Both the position numbers and the translations under genes were made by a program. A stretch of DNA of 64,000 bases from Tomitella gaofuii (GTDB lineage Bacteria > Actinomycetota > Actinomycetes > Mycobacteriales > Mycobacteriaceae): NCBI RefSeq assembly GCF_014126825.1, contig NZ_CP059900.1:186001-250000 (forward strand), given 5' to 3'. Positions 42,988 through 51,373 of this stretch are shown piece after piece (the first letter of the stretch is position 1; the number at the start of each line of letters is the position of its first letter). The notes below the pieces were generated by a model. The model worked only from the letters and a program-made list of their open reading frames with translations, searched no databases and was not told the origin of the DNA.

Positions 42988-44634
42988 TCACGACTCCCGG
43001 TGCGCGCGGAGCACGGCGTCGTGGACGGTGCACTCGTCGCCGTCGGCCCCGTGCTCGGTCCGTGCCCTCGTGGCGCAGGTGTCCACGACCCATCCCGACG
43101 GCAACGACTGCGCGAGATCCTCGGCAGTCCAGCCGATGTCGGCGAGGTCGGGCCGGTGCACCCCGGAGTCCGCGTCGCTCGGGTGGTGGCCCACGATGAG
43201 CAGGGTGCCGCCAGGGGCGACGGCCGCGGCGAGGCGGGCGAACAGGCGCGATCGCCTCTCGGTAGGCAAGTGCAGGTAGGAGGCGGTCACGAGGTCGTAG
43301 CTGCCGGGCACCGGGTCGCGGGTCAGGTCCACACGACGCCAGTCGACCGACACTTCCCGTTGTGCGGCGGCGTCCGCGGCGCGCTCGAGCGCGACGGCGG
43401 ACAGGTCCGCGGCGGTCACCTTCCAGCCCCGCCCGGCGAGCCACAACGCGTCGCCGCCCTCGCCGGCGCCCGCGTCGAATGCGCTGCCGGGCTTCAGGTC
43501 CGCGAGCTCGTCGACCACCACGGCGTTGGGCCTGCCGCTCCACATCCGGCCGTGCGCATGACCGTCGGCGCCGTCGTCCCGGGTGTGATGGTGATGTGCG
43601 CCGTCCCCTCCTCGGTAGCGGTCGTCCCAGGCACGTCGGCCGTAGCGGTGTTCGTAGAGAGCGTCGTCGGCGTCGGCGGCGGCGAGGTCCGCGTTGATCA
43701 TGGCGCCCGCCTTCAGGCCCGCTGCGGCGGAGGCGATCACCTGGGCGGAGGGGTCGGTGATGTTGCCCGCCGCCCACACGCCGGGCGCGTCGGTCTTACC
43801 GGTCGGATCGGCGGCGACGACCGTCCCCATGAGGGTGTCTCCGGCCAGGAAATCCTGCGGCTGCAGCCCAAGTGGGCGGAGGATCCCCGCGCGGGCGTGC
43901 GTCACCGGGGCGACGACCAGCGCGTCGAGCGCGACGACGGAGCCGTCGGCCAGGCGGATGCCGGTGAGCCCCGACGGCCCCGATTCGACGGCGGAGACGG
44001 GCCCGTCGACGACGGGGATGCCGAGGGCGGCGAACTGCTCGGACTGAGCGTCGTCGAACGGCGGCGCGCCGTGCAGGACGACGGTGACGTGCTCGCTGAG
44101 CTGCCGGAACAGCAGGGCCTGGTGGGCTGCCATCGGCCCCGTCGCCAGGACGGCGATCCGCTGGTCGCGTACCTCCCAGCCGTGGCAGTACGGGCAGTGC
44201 AGAACGCCGGAGCCCCAGTGCTCCGCCAGCCCGGGGATGTCCGGCAGCGCGTCGCGTGATCCGGTGGCGGCGAGCAGCCTGCGGGCGCGGACGGTGGCGT
44301 GGGCGTCGCCGTCGTCGTAGGTGACGAGGAAGTTCCCGTCGTCGTTGCGTGCCAGGTCGGTGACCTGCGCGGTGAGGATCGTGCCGCCGTAGCCCTCGAC
44401 GTCCGCGCGCCCCGCCGCGTACAGCGCGGCGGGGGGAGTGCCTTCGCGGGTGAGGTAGTTGTGCACGTGCCCGGCGGCGGTATTGCGCGGCTCGCCGGCG
44501 TCGAGCACGAGGACGCTGCGGCGGGAACGTGCCAGGGCGAGCGCGCCGCTGAGTCCCGCGGCGCCGCCGCCGAGCACCACCACGTCGTACGTCGCGTCGC
44601 GACGTGCAGGGGTTTCCTGAAGTGAATCCGTCAT
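42988..44634 (-). CDS. Bifunctional FAD/NAD(P) oxidoreductase - SAM methyltransferase fusion
   Basis: A 548-residue two-domain protein. The first 330 or so residues are thioredoxin-reductase-like: VVVLGGGAAGLSGALALARS (FAD), a redox-active CPYC in VLHCPYCHGWE, IAVLATGPMAAHQALLF (NADPH) and APGVWAAGNITDPSAQV. A linker at about residues 345-365 contains AHHHHTRDDG and GHAHG, then a class I methyltransferase domain with FDAGAGEGGDALWLAGRGW (SAM motif I) and LVTASYLHLP. ATG 44634; divergent from an XRE-cupin regulator. The substrate of either domain is unknown. Confidence 0.9.
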   Translation of the reverse strand: MTDSLQETPARRDATYDVVVLGGGAAGLSGALALARSRRSVLVLDAGEPRNTAAGHVHNYLTREGTPPAALYAAGRADVEGYGGTILTAQVTDLARNDDGNFLVTYDDGDAHATVRARRLLAATGSRDALPDIPGLAEHWGSGVLHCPYCHGWEVRDQRIAVLATGPMAAHQALLFRQLSEHVTVVLHGAPPFDDAQSEQFAALGIPVVDGPVSAVESGPSGLTGIRLADGSVVALDALVVAPVTHARAGILRPLGLQPQDFLAGDTLMGTVVAADPTGKTDAPGVWAAGNITDPSAQVIASAAAGLKAGAMINADLAAADADDALYEHRYGRRAWDDRYRGGDGAHHHHTRDDGADGHAHGRMWSGRPNAVVVDELADLKPGSAFDAGAGEGGDALWLAGRGWKVTAADLSAVALERAADAAAQREVSVDWRRVDLTRDPVPGSYDLVTASYLHLPTERRSRLFARLAAAVAPGGTLLIVGHHPSDADSGVHRPDLADIGWTAEDLAQSLPSGWVVDTCATRARTEHGADGDECTVHDAVLRAHRES

Positions 44635-44662
44635 GTCGCAAGGATGCGCGCCGCGCGCGGGG

Positions 44663-44693
44663 TTGACAAACAACGTTGCTGAAACGGCAAAAT
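44663..44693 (+). promoter_or_regulatory. Promoter/operator of XRE-cupin regulator
   Basis: TTGACA at 44663-44668 and CAAAAT at 44688-44693, 19 bases apart, end six bases before the ATG at 44700, so the mRNA is probably leaderless. The 8-base palindrome CAACGTTG at 44671-44678 sits in the spacer and is a good candidate for binding by the regulator itself, which would also affect the divergent fusion gene. Confidence 0.5.
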
Positions 44694-44699
44694 GGGGGC

Positions 44700-45311
44700 A
44701 TGGACGACAGCGAGATCGACGATGCCCTGGAGCGTGTGGGGCCGCGGCTGCGGGAGGTGCGGGAGCGGCGCGGGGCCACGCTGGCCGACGTGTCGGCGGC
44801 GAGCGGGGTCTCGGTGAGCACGCTGTCCCGACTGGAATCGGGCAGTCGCAAGCCCACCTTGGAGTTGCTGTTCCGGCTGGCGCGGGCGCACGACGTGCCC
44901 CTCGAGGAGCTCGTGCACGGGGCGGCCACCGAGGACCCACGGGTGCGGGCGCAGCCGGTGAGCGCGGACGGGCGCACTTACCTGCCGCTGACCCGGCGGC
45001 CCGGCGGCGTGCAAGCGTTCAAGATGATCATCGGCCCGGAGGAGACGTCCGGCGAGCAGCGCAGCCACGAGGGCTACGAGTGGATGTACGTACTGAGCGG
45101 CAGGCTGCGGCTGCTGCTGGGGGAGCTGGACCTGGTGCTGGGTGCGGGCGAGGCGGCCGAGTTCGACACGCACACCCCGCACTGGTTCGGCAGCGCCGAT
45201 GGGCGGCCGGTGGAGCTGCTGGTGCTCTTCGGGCCGCAGGGCGAGCGGATGCACGTGCGGGCCCGGCCGCGGAGGGCCGAGGGCTCCGGGCGGCGCGGGG
45301 GCAGTGCTTGA
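44700..45311 (+). CDS. XRE-family regulator with cupin domain
   Basis: A 203-residue regulator. The N-terminal helix-turn-helix (LREVRERRGATLADVSAASG, then SVSTLSRLESGSRKPTLELL) is followed by a cupin domain (EETSGEQRSHEGYEWMYVLSGRLRLLLG, then DTHTPHWFG) that probably senses a small ligand. ATG 44700 is chosen over TTG 44676 because the promoter ends between them. It is divergent from the oxidoreductase-methyltransferase gene, which it likely controls. Confidence 0.9.
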   Translation: MDDSEIDDALERVGPRLREVRERRGATLADVSAASGVSVSTLSRLESGSRKPTLELLFRLARAHDVPLEELVHGAATEDPRVRAQPVSADGRTYLPLTRRPGGVQAFKMIIGPEETSGEQRSHEGYEWMYVLSGRLRLLLGELDLVLGAGEAAEFDTHTPHWFGSADGRPVELLVLFGPQGERMHVRARPRRAEGSGRRGGSA

Positions 45312-45456
45312 CCGTCCGCGACCCCGCCGGGCCCGTCCTCGGGGCGGGCGGATCGACCCCGACGCGCGTACGTTGGCGTTCAGCGGCATGACCGTGAGCG
45401 CCCGGGACGCGCGTCCGCGGCGCGGGACGACCGACCTGCACGACGAGGAGGTTCTG

Positions 45457-45663
45457 ATGGGAGTCCGGGACAAGTTTGAGAACAAGGCCGAGGAGCTCAG
45501 GGGGCGCGCCAAGGAGGCGGCCGGCGCGGCGTCCGGTGACGACGACCTCAGGGACGAGGGGCAGGCCGACCAGGCATCCTCGTCGGTGAAGCAGGGCGTG
45601 GAGAAAGCCAAGGACAAGGCTAACGAGATCGCCGACAGGCTCACCGGCGGCAAGGACGAGTGA
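45457..45663 (+). CDS. CsbD family small stress protein
   Basis: A 68-residue, highly charged, Lys/Ala/Glu-rich hydrophilic protein of the CsbD family, usually induced by general stress; the molecular role is unknown. The sequence begins MGVRDKFENKAEELRGRAKE and continues with Lys/Ala helices. ATG 45457 is preceded by GAGGAGG six bases away, which decides the start although the frame is open further upstream. Convergent with the enoyl-CoA hydratase gene. Confidence 0.88.
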   Translation: MGVRDKFENKAEELRGRAKEAAGAASGDDDLRDEGQADQASSSVKQGVEKAKDKANEIADRLTGGKDE

Positions 45664-45681
45664 AACGGCACCGGCAGCGCG

Positions 45682-46485
45682 TCAGCCCAGGCCCCGCCAG
45701 TCACGCGGCACCCGCGATGTGAACCGCGGCGGGCGGCGCTCGGCGAAGGAGGCGCCGCCCTCGCGTGCGTCCGCCGTGCCCATCACCTGCATGTGCCCCT
45801 CGGTCTCCAGTTCCGCCACGCGCTCCGGGGAGTAGCCGCGGCGCAGCGTGTCCCACAGCAGCCGCTTGGTCAGCGCGGCGGACAGCGGAGAGACGTTCGC
45901 AGTGATGTCGGCGGCGATCTCCATGGCGGCGGGCACGACGTCCGCGGCGGGCAGCGACCGGCCGGCCAGGCCCATGCGCTGCGCTTCGGGCCCGTCGAAG
46001 GTGCGGCCCGTCATCAGCACCTCGGCGGCCACCGCGGACCCGGCGATCTGCGGGACAGTCCAGTGCGCCATGGCGTCCGGCATCATGCCCCGGCGTACCT
46101 GGGGGATCGCGTACCGGGCGTCGTCGGCGACGATGCGGATGTCCGCCTGCATCGCGATCGTCAGCCCGATACCGATCGCGTGGCCGTTGACGGCGGCGAT
46201 CACGGGGGTGTTCAATTCGAACGCGGGCGGGGCGATCGGCGACGCGGTGAATCCGTCACGCGGAGCATCGAACGTCGACCCCGCTGCCGACATGTCGGCG
46301 CCCGCGCAGAACGCCGGCGGGGTCCCGGTGACGACGATTGCCCGCACGTCGTCGTCCGCGTCTGCGGCACGGTACGCCTCGCTCAGGTCCACCCCCATCT
46401 CTTTCGTGAAGGCGTTGCGGCGCTCCGGGCGGTGCAGCGTGATGACGGCGACGCCGTCGGCGGTCTCGCACAGCACGGTGCTCAT
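45682..46485 (-). CDS. Enoyl-CoA hydratase/isomerase family protein
   Basis: A 267-residue crotonase-fold enzyme. Oxyanion-hole segments are PPAFCAGADMSAAG (near residue 65) and NGHAIGIGLTIAMQADIRI (near 105), followed by IPQVRRGMMPDAMAHW, where the usual catalytic Glu of hydratases (GLxPE) is replaced by MMPDA, so the exact reaction is uncertain. It may act on CoA esters in fatty-acid or aromatic degradation. ATG 46485 overlaps the stop of the LLM oxidoreductase gene (ATGA). Confidence 0.88.
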   Translation of the reverse strand: MSTVLCETADGVAVITLHRPERRNAFTKEMGVDLSEAYRAADADDDVRAIVVTGTPPAFCAGADMSAAGSTFDAPRDGFTASPIAPPAFELNTPVIAAVNGHAIGIGLTIAMQADIRIVADDARYAIPQVRRGMMPDAMAHWTVPQIAGSAVAAEVLMTGRTFDGPEAQRMGLAGRSLPAADVVPAAMEIAADITANVSPLSAALTKRLLWDTLRRGYSPERVAELETEGHMQVMGTADAREGGASFAERRPPRFTSRVPRDWRGLG

Positions 46486-47489
46486 GCGGCCACCGCCGCT
46501 GCGAGGTCGGCGATGTGCGCGTCCGCGACGTCGTAGCCGGGGAAGTAGCAGCACACCCTGCCCGCGTGGTCGCCGAACCTGGCGATGATCTGGTCTGCGC
46601 ACTCCTCGGGCGTCCCCTGCACCGACAGCGCGGCCGCCATTTCGTCGGTGATGAGCGCGCTCATCGCGGCGGTCTCGCCCGCTTTGATCAACGCGTTCAA
46701 CCGGGGTTGCGTCTCGCCCCAGCCGTGCACGTCCAGGACGCGGCGGTACGCCGGCGTTGAGCCGTAGAAGGCGAGCAGCGACCGCACTCCGCGGCGGGCA
46801 CGCTCCAGCTCGTCCGCAGTGCGTCCCATCGCAACCACCACCTGCGGGTAGATGGCGAACTGCCCGGGGGAACGTCCGCCGCGTCGCAGCCCTTCCTCGA
46901 CCGCGGGCAGGGTGTGCTCCCGGAAGTGGCGTGCGGTGTTAAACGGCATGACCAGCAGGCCGTCGGCCACCTCGGCGGCGGTACGGGTCATGAGTGGGCC
47001 GAGCGCCCCCATGCAGACCTCCGGGCGCCCGTACGGGTTGGGGCCCGGATCGAACATCCGGGGCATGAAGGTGTGTCGGGTGAACTCTCCGTGGAAGTCC
47101 GGCCGGCTGCCGTGCTCCCACGCGTCGAGGATCGCGCGCACGGCGGCGACGGTCTCGCGCATGCGGGCGGCAGGCCGGGACCACTGCGCCCCGTACCGCT
47201 TCTCGATGTGCGGGCGGGTCTGGGCGCCCAGCCCCAGCCGGAACCGTCCCCCGCTGAGCGTGTGCAGGTCGTAGGCCATGTGCGCCAGGTGCAGCGGGCT
47301 GCGGGGCAGCGCTATGGCCACGTTCGTCATCAGATCCGCACGGACGGACTGCGTGGCGAGCGCGAGGGGCAGGAACACGTCGTGCGCGCCCTCGAAGCTG
47401 AACAGCCCGTCCACCCCGCACGCCACCAGCTCACATGCGCGCCGGGCGGAATCCTCCAGCGGCGCATCGAGTTGCACGTCCAGCTTCAC
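46482..47489 (-). CDS. LLM-class F420-dependent oxidoreductase
   Basis: A 335-residue luciferase-like TIM-barrel oxidoreductase, likely F420-dependent. It starts MKLDVQLDAPLEDSARRACE and has GVDGLFSFEGAHDVFLPLAL, VAIALPRSPLHLAHMAYDL, GRFRLGLGAQTRPHIEKRYG and VQGTPEECADQIIARFGD, the pattern of the TIGR03617 subgroup. GTG start with GGAG six bases before. It pairs with the downstream enoyl-CoA hydratase by an ATGA overlap, suggesting joint action on one acyl-CoA-type substrate. Confidence 0.9.
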   Translation of the reverse strand: MKLDVQLDAPLEDSARRACELVACGVDGLFSFEGAHDVFLPLALATQSVRADLMTNVAIALPRSPLHLAHMAYDLHTLSGGRFRLGLGAQTRPHIEKRYGAQWSRPAARMRETVAAVRAILDAWEHGSRPDFHGEFTRHTFMPRMFDPGPNPYGRPEVCMGALGPLMTRTAAEVADGLLVMPFNTARHFREHTLPAVEEGLRRGGRSPGQFAIYPQVVVAMGRTADELERARRGVRSLLAFYGSTPAYRRVLDVHGWGETQPRLNALIKAGETAAMSALITDEMAAALSVQGTPEECADQIIARFGDHAGRVCCYFPGYDVADAHIADLAAAVAA

Positions 47490-47525
47490 GGCGGCTCCTG
47501 TCCGTCTACCTCACATGTCCACCCA

Positions 47526-48941
47526 CTACTTCATAGCATCATCGGCCACGTGCGCACGGAAACTGCGCGGGACCACGAAGGTGAGGATGAGGGCCGTCGC
47601 GACGGCGGCGGCGAGGAGCCCGACGAAGGTGGCGTGGGTGGCGGCGTTCATCGCGATGGCCGGCGGGGCGCCCGCGTGGTCGCGGAGCACCGCGTTGGTG
47701 ACGGCGCCGAACACCGCGGCACCCAGGCTCTGGCCCAGGTACCGCGCGAACATCGCCCCGCCGGTGATGGTGCCGCGTTCCGACCAGCCGACGGTGCTCT
47801 GCAGGCCCACCAGTAGCGGCGAGACGATCAGCCCCATTCCGGCGCCCATGAGCGCGCTGCCGAGCACCGCCTGCCACACCGGCGACGACACCGACAGCGT
47901 GCTGAACACGATCCCGGAGGCGACGGCGAACCCGGTGCCGATGAGCGCGGTGTTGCGGAATCCGATGCGCATGTAGAGGCGGGCGGACAGCCCCGAGGCG
48001 GTGGGCCAGGTGATGCTCATCGTCGCCAGCACGAACCCGGCGGCCACCGCGCCGAGTCCGAGCACCTGCTGGGCCCAGTTGGGCAGGTAGATCGACAGGC
48101 CGATCACCATCATCCCGGCGGTGAACGTGGCCGCGTAGGAGCCGGCGGGCAGGCGGCGCGCCCACAGGTGCAGCGGCAGGATCGGCTCGGCGGCCCGGCG
48201 CTCCACGAACACCACGGCGACCGCGGTGACCAGCGCAAGTGCGAAGACGGCGATGCTCGCTGCCGAGCCCCACGCCCACGCCGTGCCGCCCTGCAGCAGG
48301 CCGAGGATGAGCAGCGACGCGGAGACGAGCACCAGCCCGGCCCCGGCGAAGTCGATGCGGTGCCGGCGGCGCTCGACGTCTTCGTGCAGCAGTCGCGCGA
48401 GCAGCCCCAGCGCAAGCAGGCCGATGGGCAGGTTGACCAGGAAGATCCAGCGCCACGAGACGAACTCGGCGAACGCGCCGCCGATCGCCGGGGCCGTCAC
48501 CGCGGAGACGCCCCACACGCTCGAGAGGTAGCCCTGGATGCGGCCGCGCTCCTCGACGCTGTAGAGGTCGCCGGCCACGGTGTTCACGGTGGCCCCGATG
48601 GATCCGGCCCCGAAGCCCTGCAACGCCCGGAAGATGATGAGCGCGAGCATGTTCCACGACAGCGCCGAGAGCAGCGAGCCGAGCAGGAACAGGCTGATCC
48701 CGAACAGCAGCACCGGCTTGCGGCCGTAGAGGTCGGCGAGCTTGCCGTAGACCGGGATCGTCACGGTCTGGGCGAGCATGTAGACGGAGAACACCCAGCC
48801 GATCAGCGAGAACCCGCCGAGATCGGCGACCACCTGCGGCACCGCGGTGGCGACGATCGTCGTGTCCATCGCGACGAGGGCCATCGACAGGACGAGGGCC
48901 AGCAGCACCGGCGTCCGCCTGTCGTTCCGCACACCCGCCAT
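47526..48941 (-). CDS. MFS transporter, DHA2 (EmrB/QacA-like) family
   Basis: A 471-residue drug-efflux-type transporter with about 14 membrane helices. Landmarks are VAMDTTIVATAVPQVVADLG, WVFSVYMLAQTVTIPVYGKLADLYGRK (motif A) and WGVSAVTAPAIGGAFAEFVSWRWIFLVN (motif C and following loop). Divergent from a TetR gene across an 82-base region with a palindrome, a classical repressor-efflux pair. Substrate unknown. Confidence 0.92.
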   Translation of the reverse strand: MAGVRNDRRTPVLLALVLSMALVAMDTTIVATAVPQVVADLGGFSLIGWVFSVYMLAQTVTIPVYGKLADLYGRKPVLLFGISLFLLGSLLSALSWNMLALIIFRALQGFGAGSIGATVNTVAGDLYSVEERGRIQGYLSSVWGVSAVTAPAIGGAFAEFVSWRWIFLVNLPIGLLALGLLARLLHEDVERRRHRIDFAGAGLVLVSASLLILGLLQGGTAWAWGSAASIAVFALALVTAVAVVFVERRAAEPILPLHLWARRLPAGSYAATFTAGMMVIGLSIYLPNWAQQVLGLGAVAAGFVLATMSITWPTASGLSARLYMRIGFRNTALIGTGFAVASGIVFSTLSVSSPVWQAVLGSALMGAGMGLIVSPLLVGLQSTVGWSERGTITGGAMFARYLGQSLGAAVFGAVTNAVLRDHAGAPPAIAMNAATHATFVGLLAAAVATALILTFVVPRSFRAHVADDAMK

Positions 48942-48987
48942 GGGTCAACCTTGGCACGTCGTCATGCCCCAGTGACTGGCACCACAG

Positions 48988-49003
48988 ATTGATCAATGGT
49001 CAA
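48988..49003. promoter_or_regulatory. Operator between MFS and tetR genes
   Basis: A perfect palindrome ATTGATCAAT at 48988-48997 lies inside a wider imperfect one, TTGATC at 48989-48994 and GGTCAA at 48998-49003. It sits between the divergent MFS gene and tetR, about 20 bases from the tetR start, as expected for the repressor's binding site. Confidence 0.55.
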
Positions 49004-49023
49004 TTTGCGTCTACCGTGGCGGC

Positions 49024-49647
49024 ATGACCTCGACACAGGGCGGGCCGCCGCGAGGCGGGTCCGTATACGGCGATGCGGTCGCGCGGCGTCGTGCCGTGCT
49101 GGATGCGGCCGTGGAGATCCTCGACGAGGGCGGATATCCGGCGCTCACCAACAGGGACGTCGCCAAGCGCGCCGGCATGAGCCCCGGGCTGATCTACCAG
49201 TACTTCGTCGACAAGCAGGACATCTTCATCACGCTGCTGCAGGAGGCGGAGACCGAGCTGGCGGAGTTCATCGAGGCGCTGCCCCGTGACAGGGGAGTCG
49301 CCGGTCTGCTCGCGGCGATCGTGCCGGAGGCGACGCGGCAGTGGAAGCGCGTCGGGTACCTCGCGTCCACGTGGCAGACGGTCGACGGGAGCGGGATGGA
49401 ACGCGAGTCGGTGCGCGAGCTGCGCGCGTGCTCCGACCGCCAGTTCGCCGCGCTGCACCGTGCGCTCGCCGAGTCCGCGGACGCCGAAGGCCGCGCGCTG
49501 CGCGACGATCCCGCGATGGTGCTGTACGTGTGGGCGGGTCTCACGGGCATCGCGGACACCCTCACCAACAAGTGGCTGCGGGGCGGAGCGCGCGAGGAAC
49601 TGGTCGCCTACTCCACCGCCGCGCTCGCCCGCTCCATCCTCGAATGA
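49024..49647 (+). CDS. TetR family transcriptional regulator
   Basis: A 207-residue repressor. The HTH is LDAAVEILDEGGYPALTNRDVAKRAGM, then SPGLIYQYFVDKQDIFITLL; the remaining helical domain binds an unknown ligand. It most likely represses the divergent MFS exporter through the palindrome at 48988-49003. Its stop overlaps a possible cysQ start (ATGA at 49644), so it is physically the first gene of a transcript that continues into cysQ, cysD and cysNC. Confidence 0.9.
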   Translation: MTSTQGGPPRGGSVYGDAVARRRAVLDAAVEILDEGGYPALTNRDVAKRAGMSPGLIYQYFVDKQDIFITLLQEAETELAEFIEALPRDRGVAGLLAAIVPEATRQWKRVGYLASTWQTVDGSGMERESVRELRACSDRQFAALHRALAESADAEGRALRDDPAMVLYVWAGLTGIADTLTNKWLRGGAREELVAYSTAALARSILE

Positions 49648-49661
49648 CCGGAGACCCCCTC

Positions 49662-50441
49662 ATGACCGACCTGGACCACCGCCCGCCGCGCGTCGCGGAC
49701 GCCGCCGCGGCAGCAGAGTTCGCCGAGGCGGCGGGCGGCCTGCTGCTGCGGCTGCGCGCCGACGCGGGCACCGCGTTGGACGACGCGGAGCGCGCGGCCC
49801 TGCGGGACCGCGGCGACGCGCGCAGCCACGACGAGCTCATCCGCCTCATCGGTGCACGCTTCCCGGGCGACGCGGTGTTGTCGGAGGAAGGTGCCGACGA
49901 CCGCGCCCGCCTGCACGCCGAGCGCGTGTGGATCGTCGACCCGCTCGACGGCACCCGCGAGTACGGCGAGCCGCCGCGGACCGACTGGGCGGTGCACGTC
50001 GCGCTCGTCGAGCACGGCGAGTTGGTGGCCGGCGCGGTGGCGCTGCCCGGGCTGGGCGTGACCTGTTCGAGCGCCGAGCACCCGGACCCGCTCGCGGTCC
50101 CGCCGCCGTCGTCGCCGCGGATCCTGGTGAGCCGCACGCGGCGTCCCGCGCCGATCCTGCGTCTCGCCGAGCCGCTCGGCGGAACCCTCGTGGAGATGGG
50201 GTCCGCCGGGGCGAAGGCGATGGCGGTGGTCCGCGGTGATGCGGAGGTGTATGCGCACGTCGGTGGTCAGTACGAGTGGGACTCCGCCGCCCCGGTGGCC
50301 GTCGCGCAGGCGGCCGGGCTGCACGTCTCGCGCATCGACGGCTCGCCCCTGCACTACAACCGCCCCGACCCGCAGCTTCCGGACCTGCTGATCTGCCGGC
50401 CGGAACTCGCGGCACGGACCCTGGAGGTGCTCGCCCGATGA
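49662..50441 (+). CDS. cysQ: 3'(2'),5'-bisphosphate nucleotidase CysQ
   Basis: Magnesium-dependent phosphatase of the inositol monophosphatase fold that removes the sulfate-assimilation by-product PAP (3'-phosphoadenosine 5'-phosphate). The 259 residues show the family metal motif [14 protein letters not shown] near residue 90 and [15 protein letters not shown] near 205, with EEGADD before. ATG 49662 is chosen because GGAG precedes it by about 10 bases; ATG 49644, overlapping the tetR stop, is the alternative. Its stop overlaps the cysD start (ATGA), matching its functional link. Confidence 0.92.
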   Translation: MTDLDHRPPRVADAAAAAEFAEAAGGLLLRLRADAGTALDDAERAALRDRGDARSHDELIRLIGARFPGDAVLSEEGADDRARLHAERVWIVDPLDGTREYGEPPRTDWAVHVALVEHGELVAGAVALPGLGVTCSSAEHPDPLAVPPPSSPRILVSRTRRPAPILRLAEPLGGTLVEMGSAGAKAMAVVRGDAEVYAHVGGQYEWDSAAPVAVAQAAGLHVSRIDGSPLHYNRPDPQLPDLLICRPELAARTLEVLAR

Positions 50442-51373
50442 ACAACCCGACAACCGCCGCGCGGGGGCCCGCGAAAACCCTCACGCACCTGGAGCGCCTC
50501 GAGGCCGAGAGCATCCACATCATGCGCGAGACCGTCGCCGGCAGCGAGAACCCGGTGATGCTCTACTCGATCGGCAAGGACTCGTCGGTCATGCTCCACT
50601 TGGCGCGCAAGGCCTTCCACCCGTCGCGCCTGCCCTTTCCGCTGCTGCACGTGGACACCACCTGGAAGTTCCGTCAGATGTACGAGTTCCGCGACCGGAT
50701 CGCCGCATCGGAGGACCTGGATCTGCTCGTCCACCGGAACCCCGAGTGCGTCTCGCGCGGGATCAACCCGTTCGATCACGGATCCGCGGTGCACACCACG
50801 ATGTGGAAGACGGAGGGGCTCAAACAGGCGCTGGACAAGTACGGGTTCGACGCCGCGTTCGGCGGGGCGCGCCGTGACGAGGAGAAGTCGCGTGCCAAGG
50901 AGCGCATCTTCTCCGTCCGGTCGCCCGAGCACCGCTGGGACCCCAAGCGTCAGCGTCCCGAGCTGTGGCGGCTCTACAACTTGAACAAGGCCCGCGGCGA
51001 ATCGCTGCGCGTGTTCCCGCTGTCGAACTGGACCGAGCTCGACATCTGGCAGTACATCCTGCGCGAGAGTATCCCCATCGTGCCGCTGTACTACGCGGCG
51101 CGGCGGCCGGTGGTCGAGCGCGACGGCACCCTGATCATGGTCGACGACGACCGCATGCCGCTGCGCCCGGACGAGACCCCGCAGATGCGCAGCGTCCGCT
51201 TCCGCACTCTCGGCTGCTACCCGCTCACCGGCGCGGTCGAGTCCGAGGCGGACACGCTGACCGGCATCATCCAGGAAATGCTGCTCACCACCACCTCCGA
51301 GCGGCAGGGGCGCGTGATCGACAAGGACGGCGCCGCGTCGATGGAACGCAAGAAGCAGGAGGGCTACTTCTGA
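50438..51373 (+). CDS. cysD: Sulfate adenylyltransferase subunit 2
   Basis: Small subunit of ATP sulfurylase, which makes adenosine 5'-phosphosulfate from ATP and sulfate; it works with the GTPase CysN. The 311 residues contain the PP-loop variant [18 protein letters not shown] near residue 45, [32 protein letters not shown] and a C-terminal ERKKQEGYF. It starts in an ATGA overlap with cysQ and ends in a TGATG overlap with cysNC, so the three are translationally coupled. Confidence 0.96.
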   Translation: MNNPTTAARGPAKTLTHLERLEAESIHIMRETVAGSENPVMLYSIGKDSSVMLHLARKAFHPSRLPFPLLHVDTTWKFRQMYEFRDRIAASEDLDLLVHRNPECVSRGINPFDHGSAVHTTMWKTEGLKQALDKYGFDAAFGGARRDEEKSRAKERIFSVRSPEHRWDPKRQRPELWRLYNLNKARGESLRVFPLSNWTELDIWQYILRESIPIVPLYYAARRPVVERDGTLIMVDDDRMPLRPDETPQMRSVRFRTLGCYPLTGAVESEADTLTGIIQEMLLTTTSERQGRVIDKDGAASMERKKQEGYF

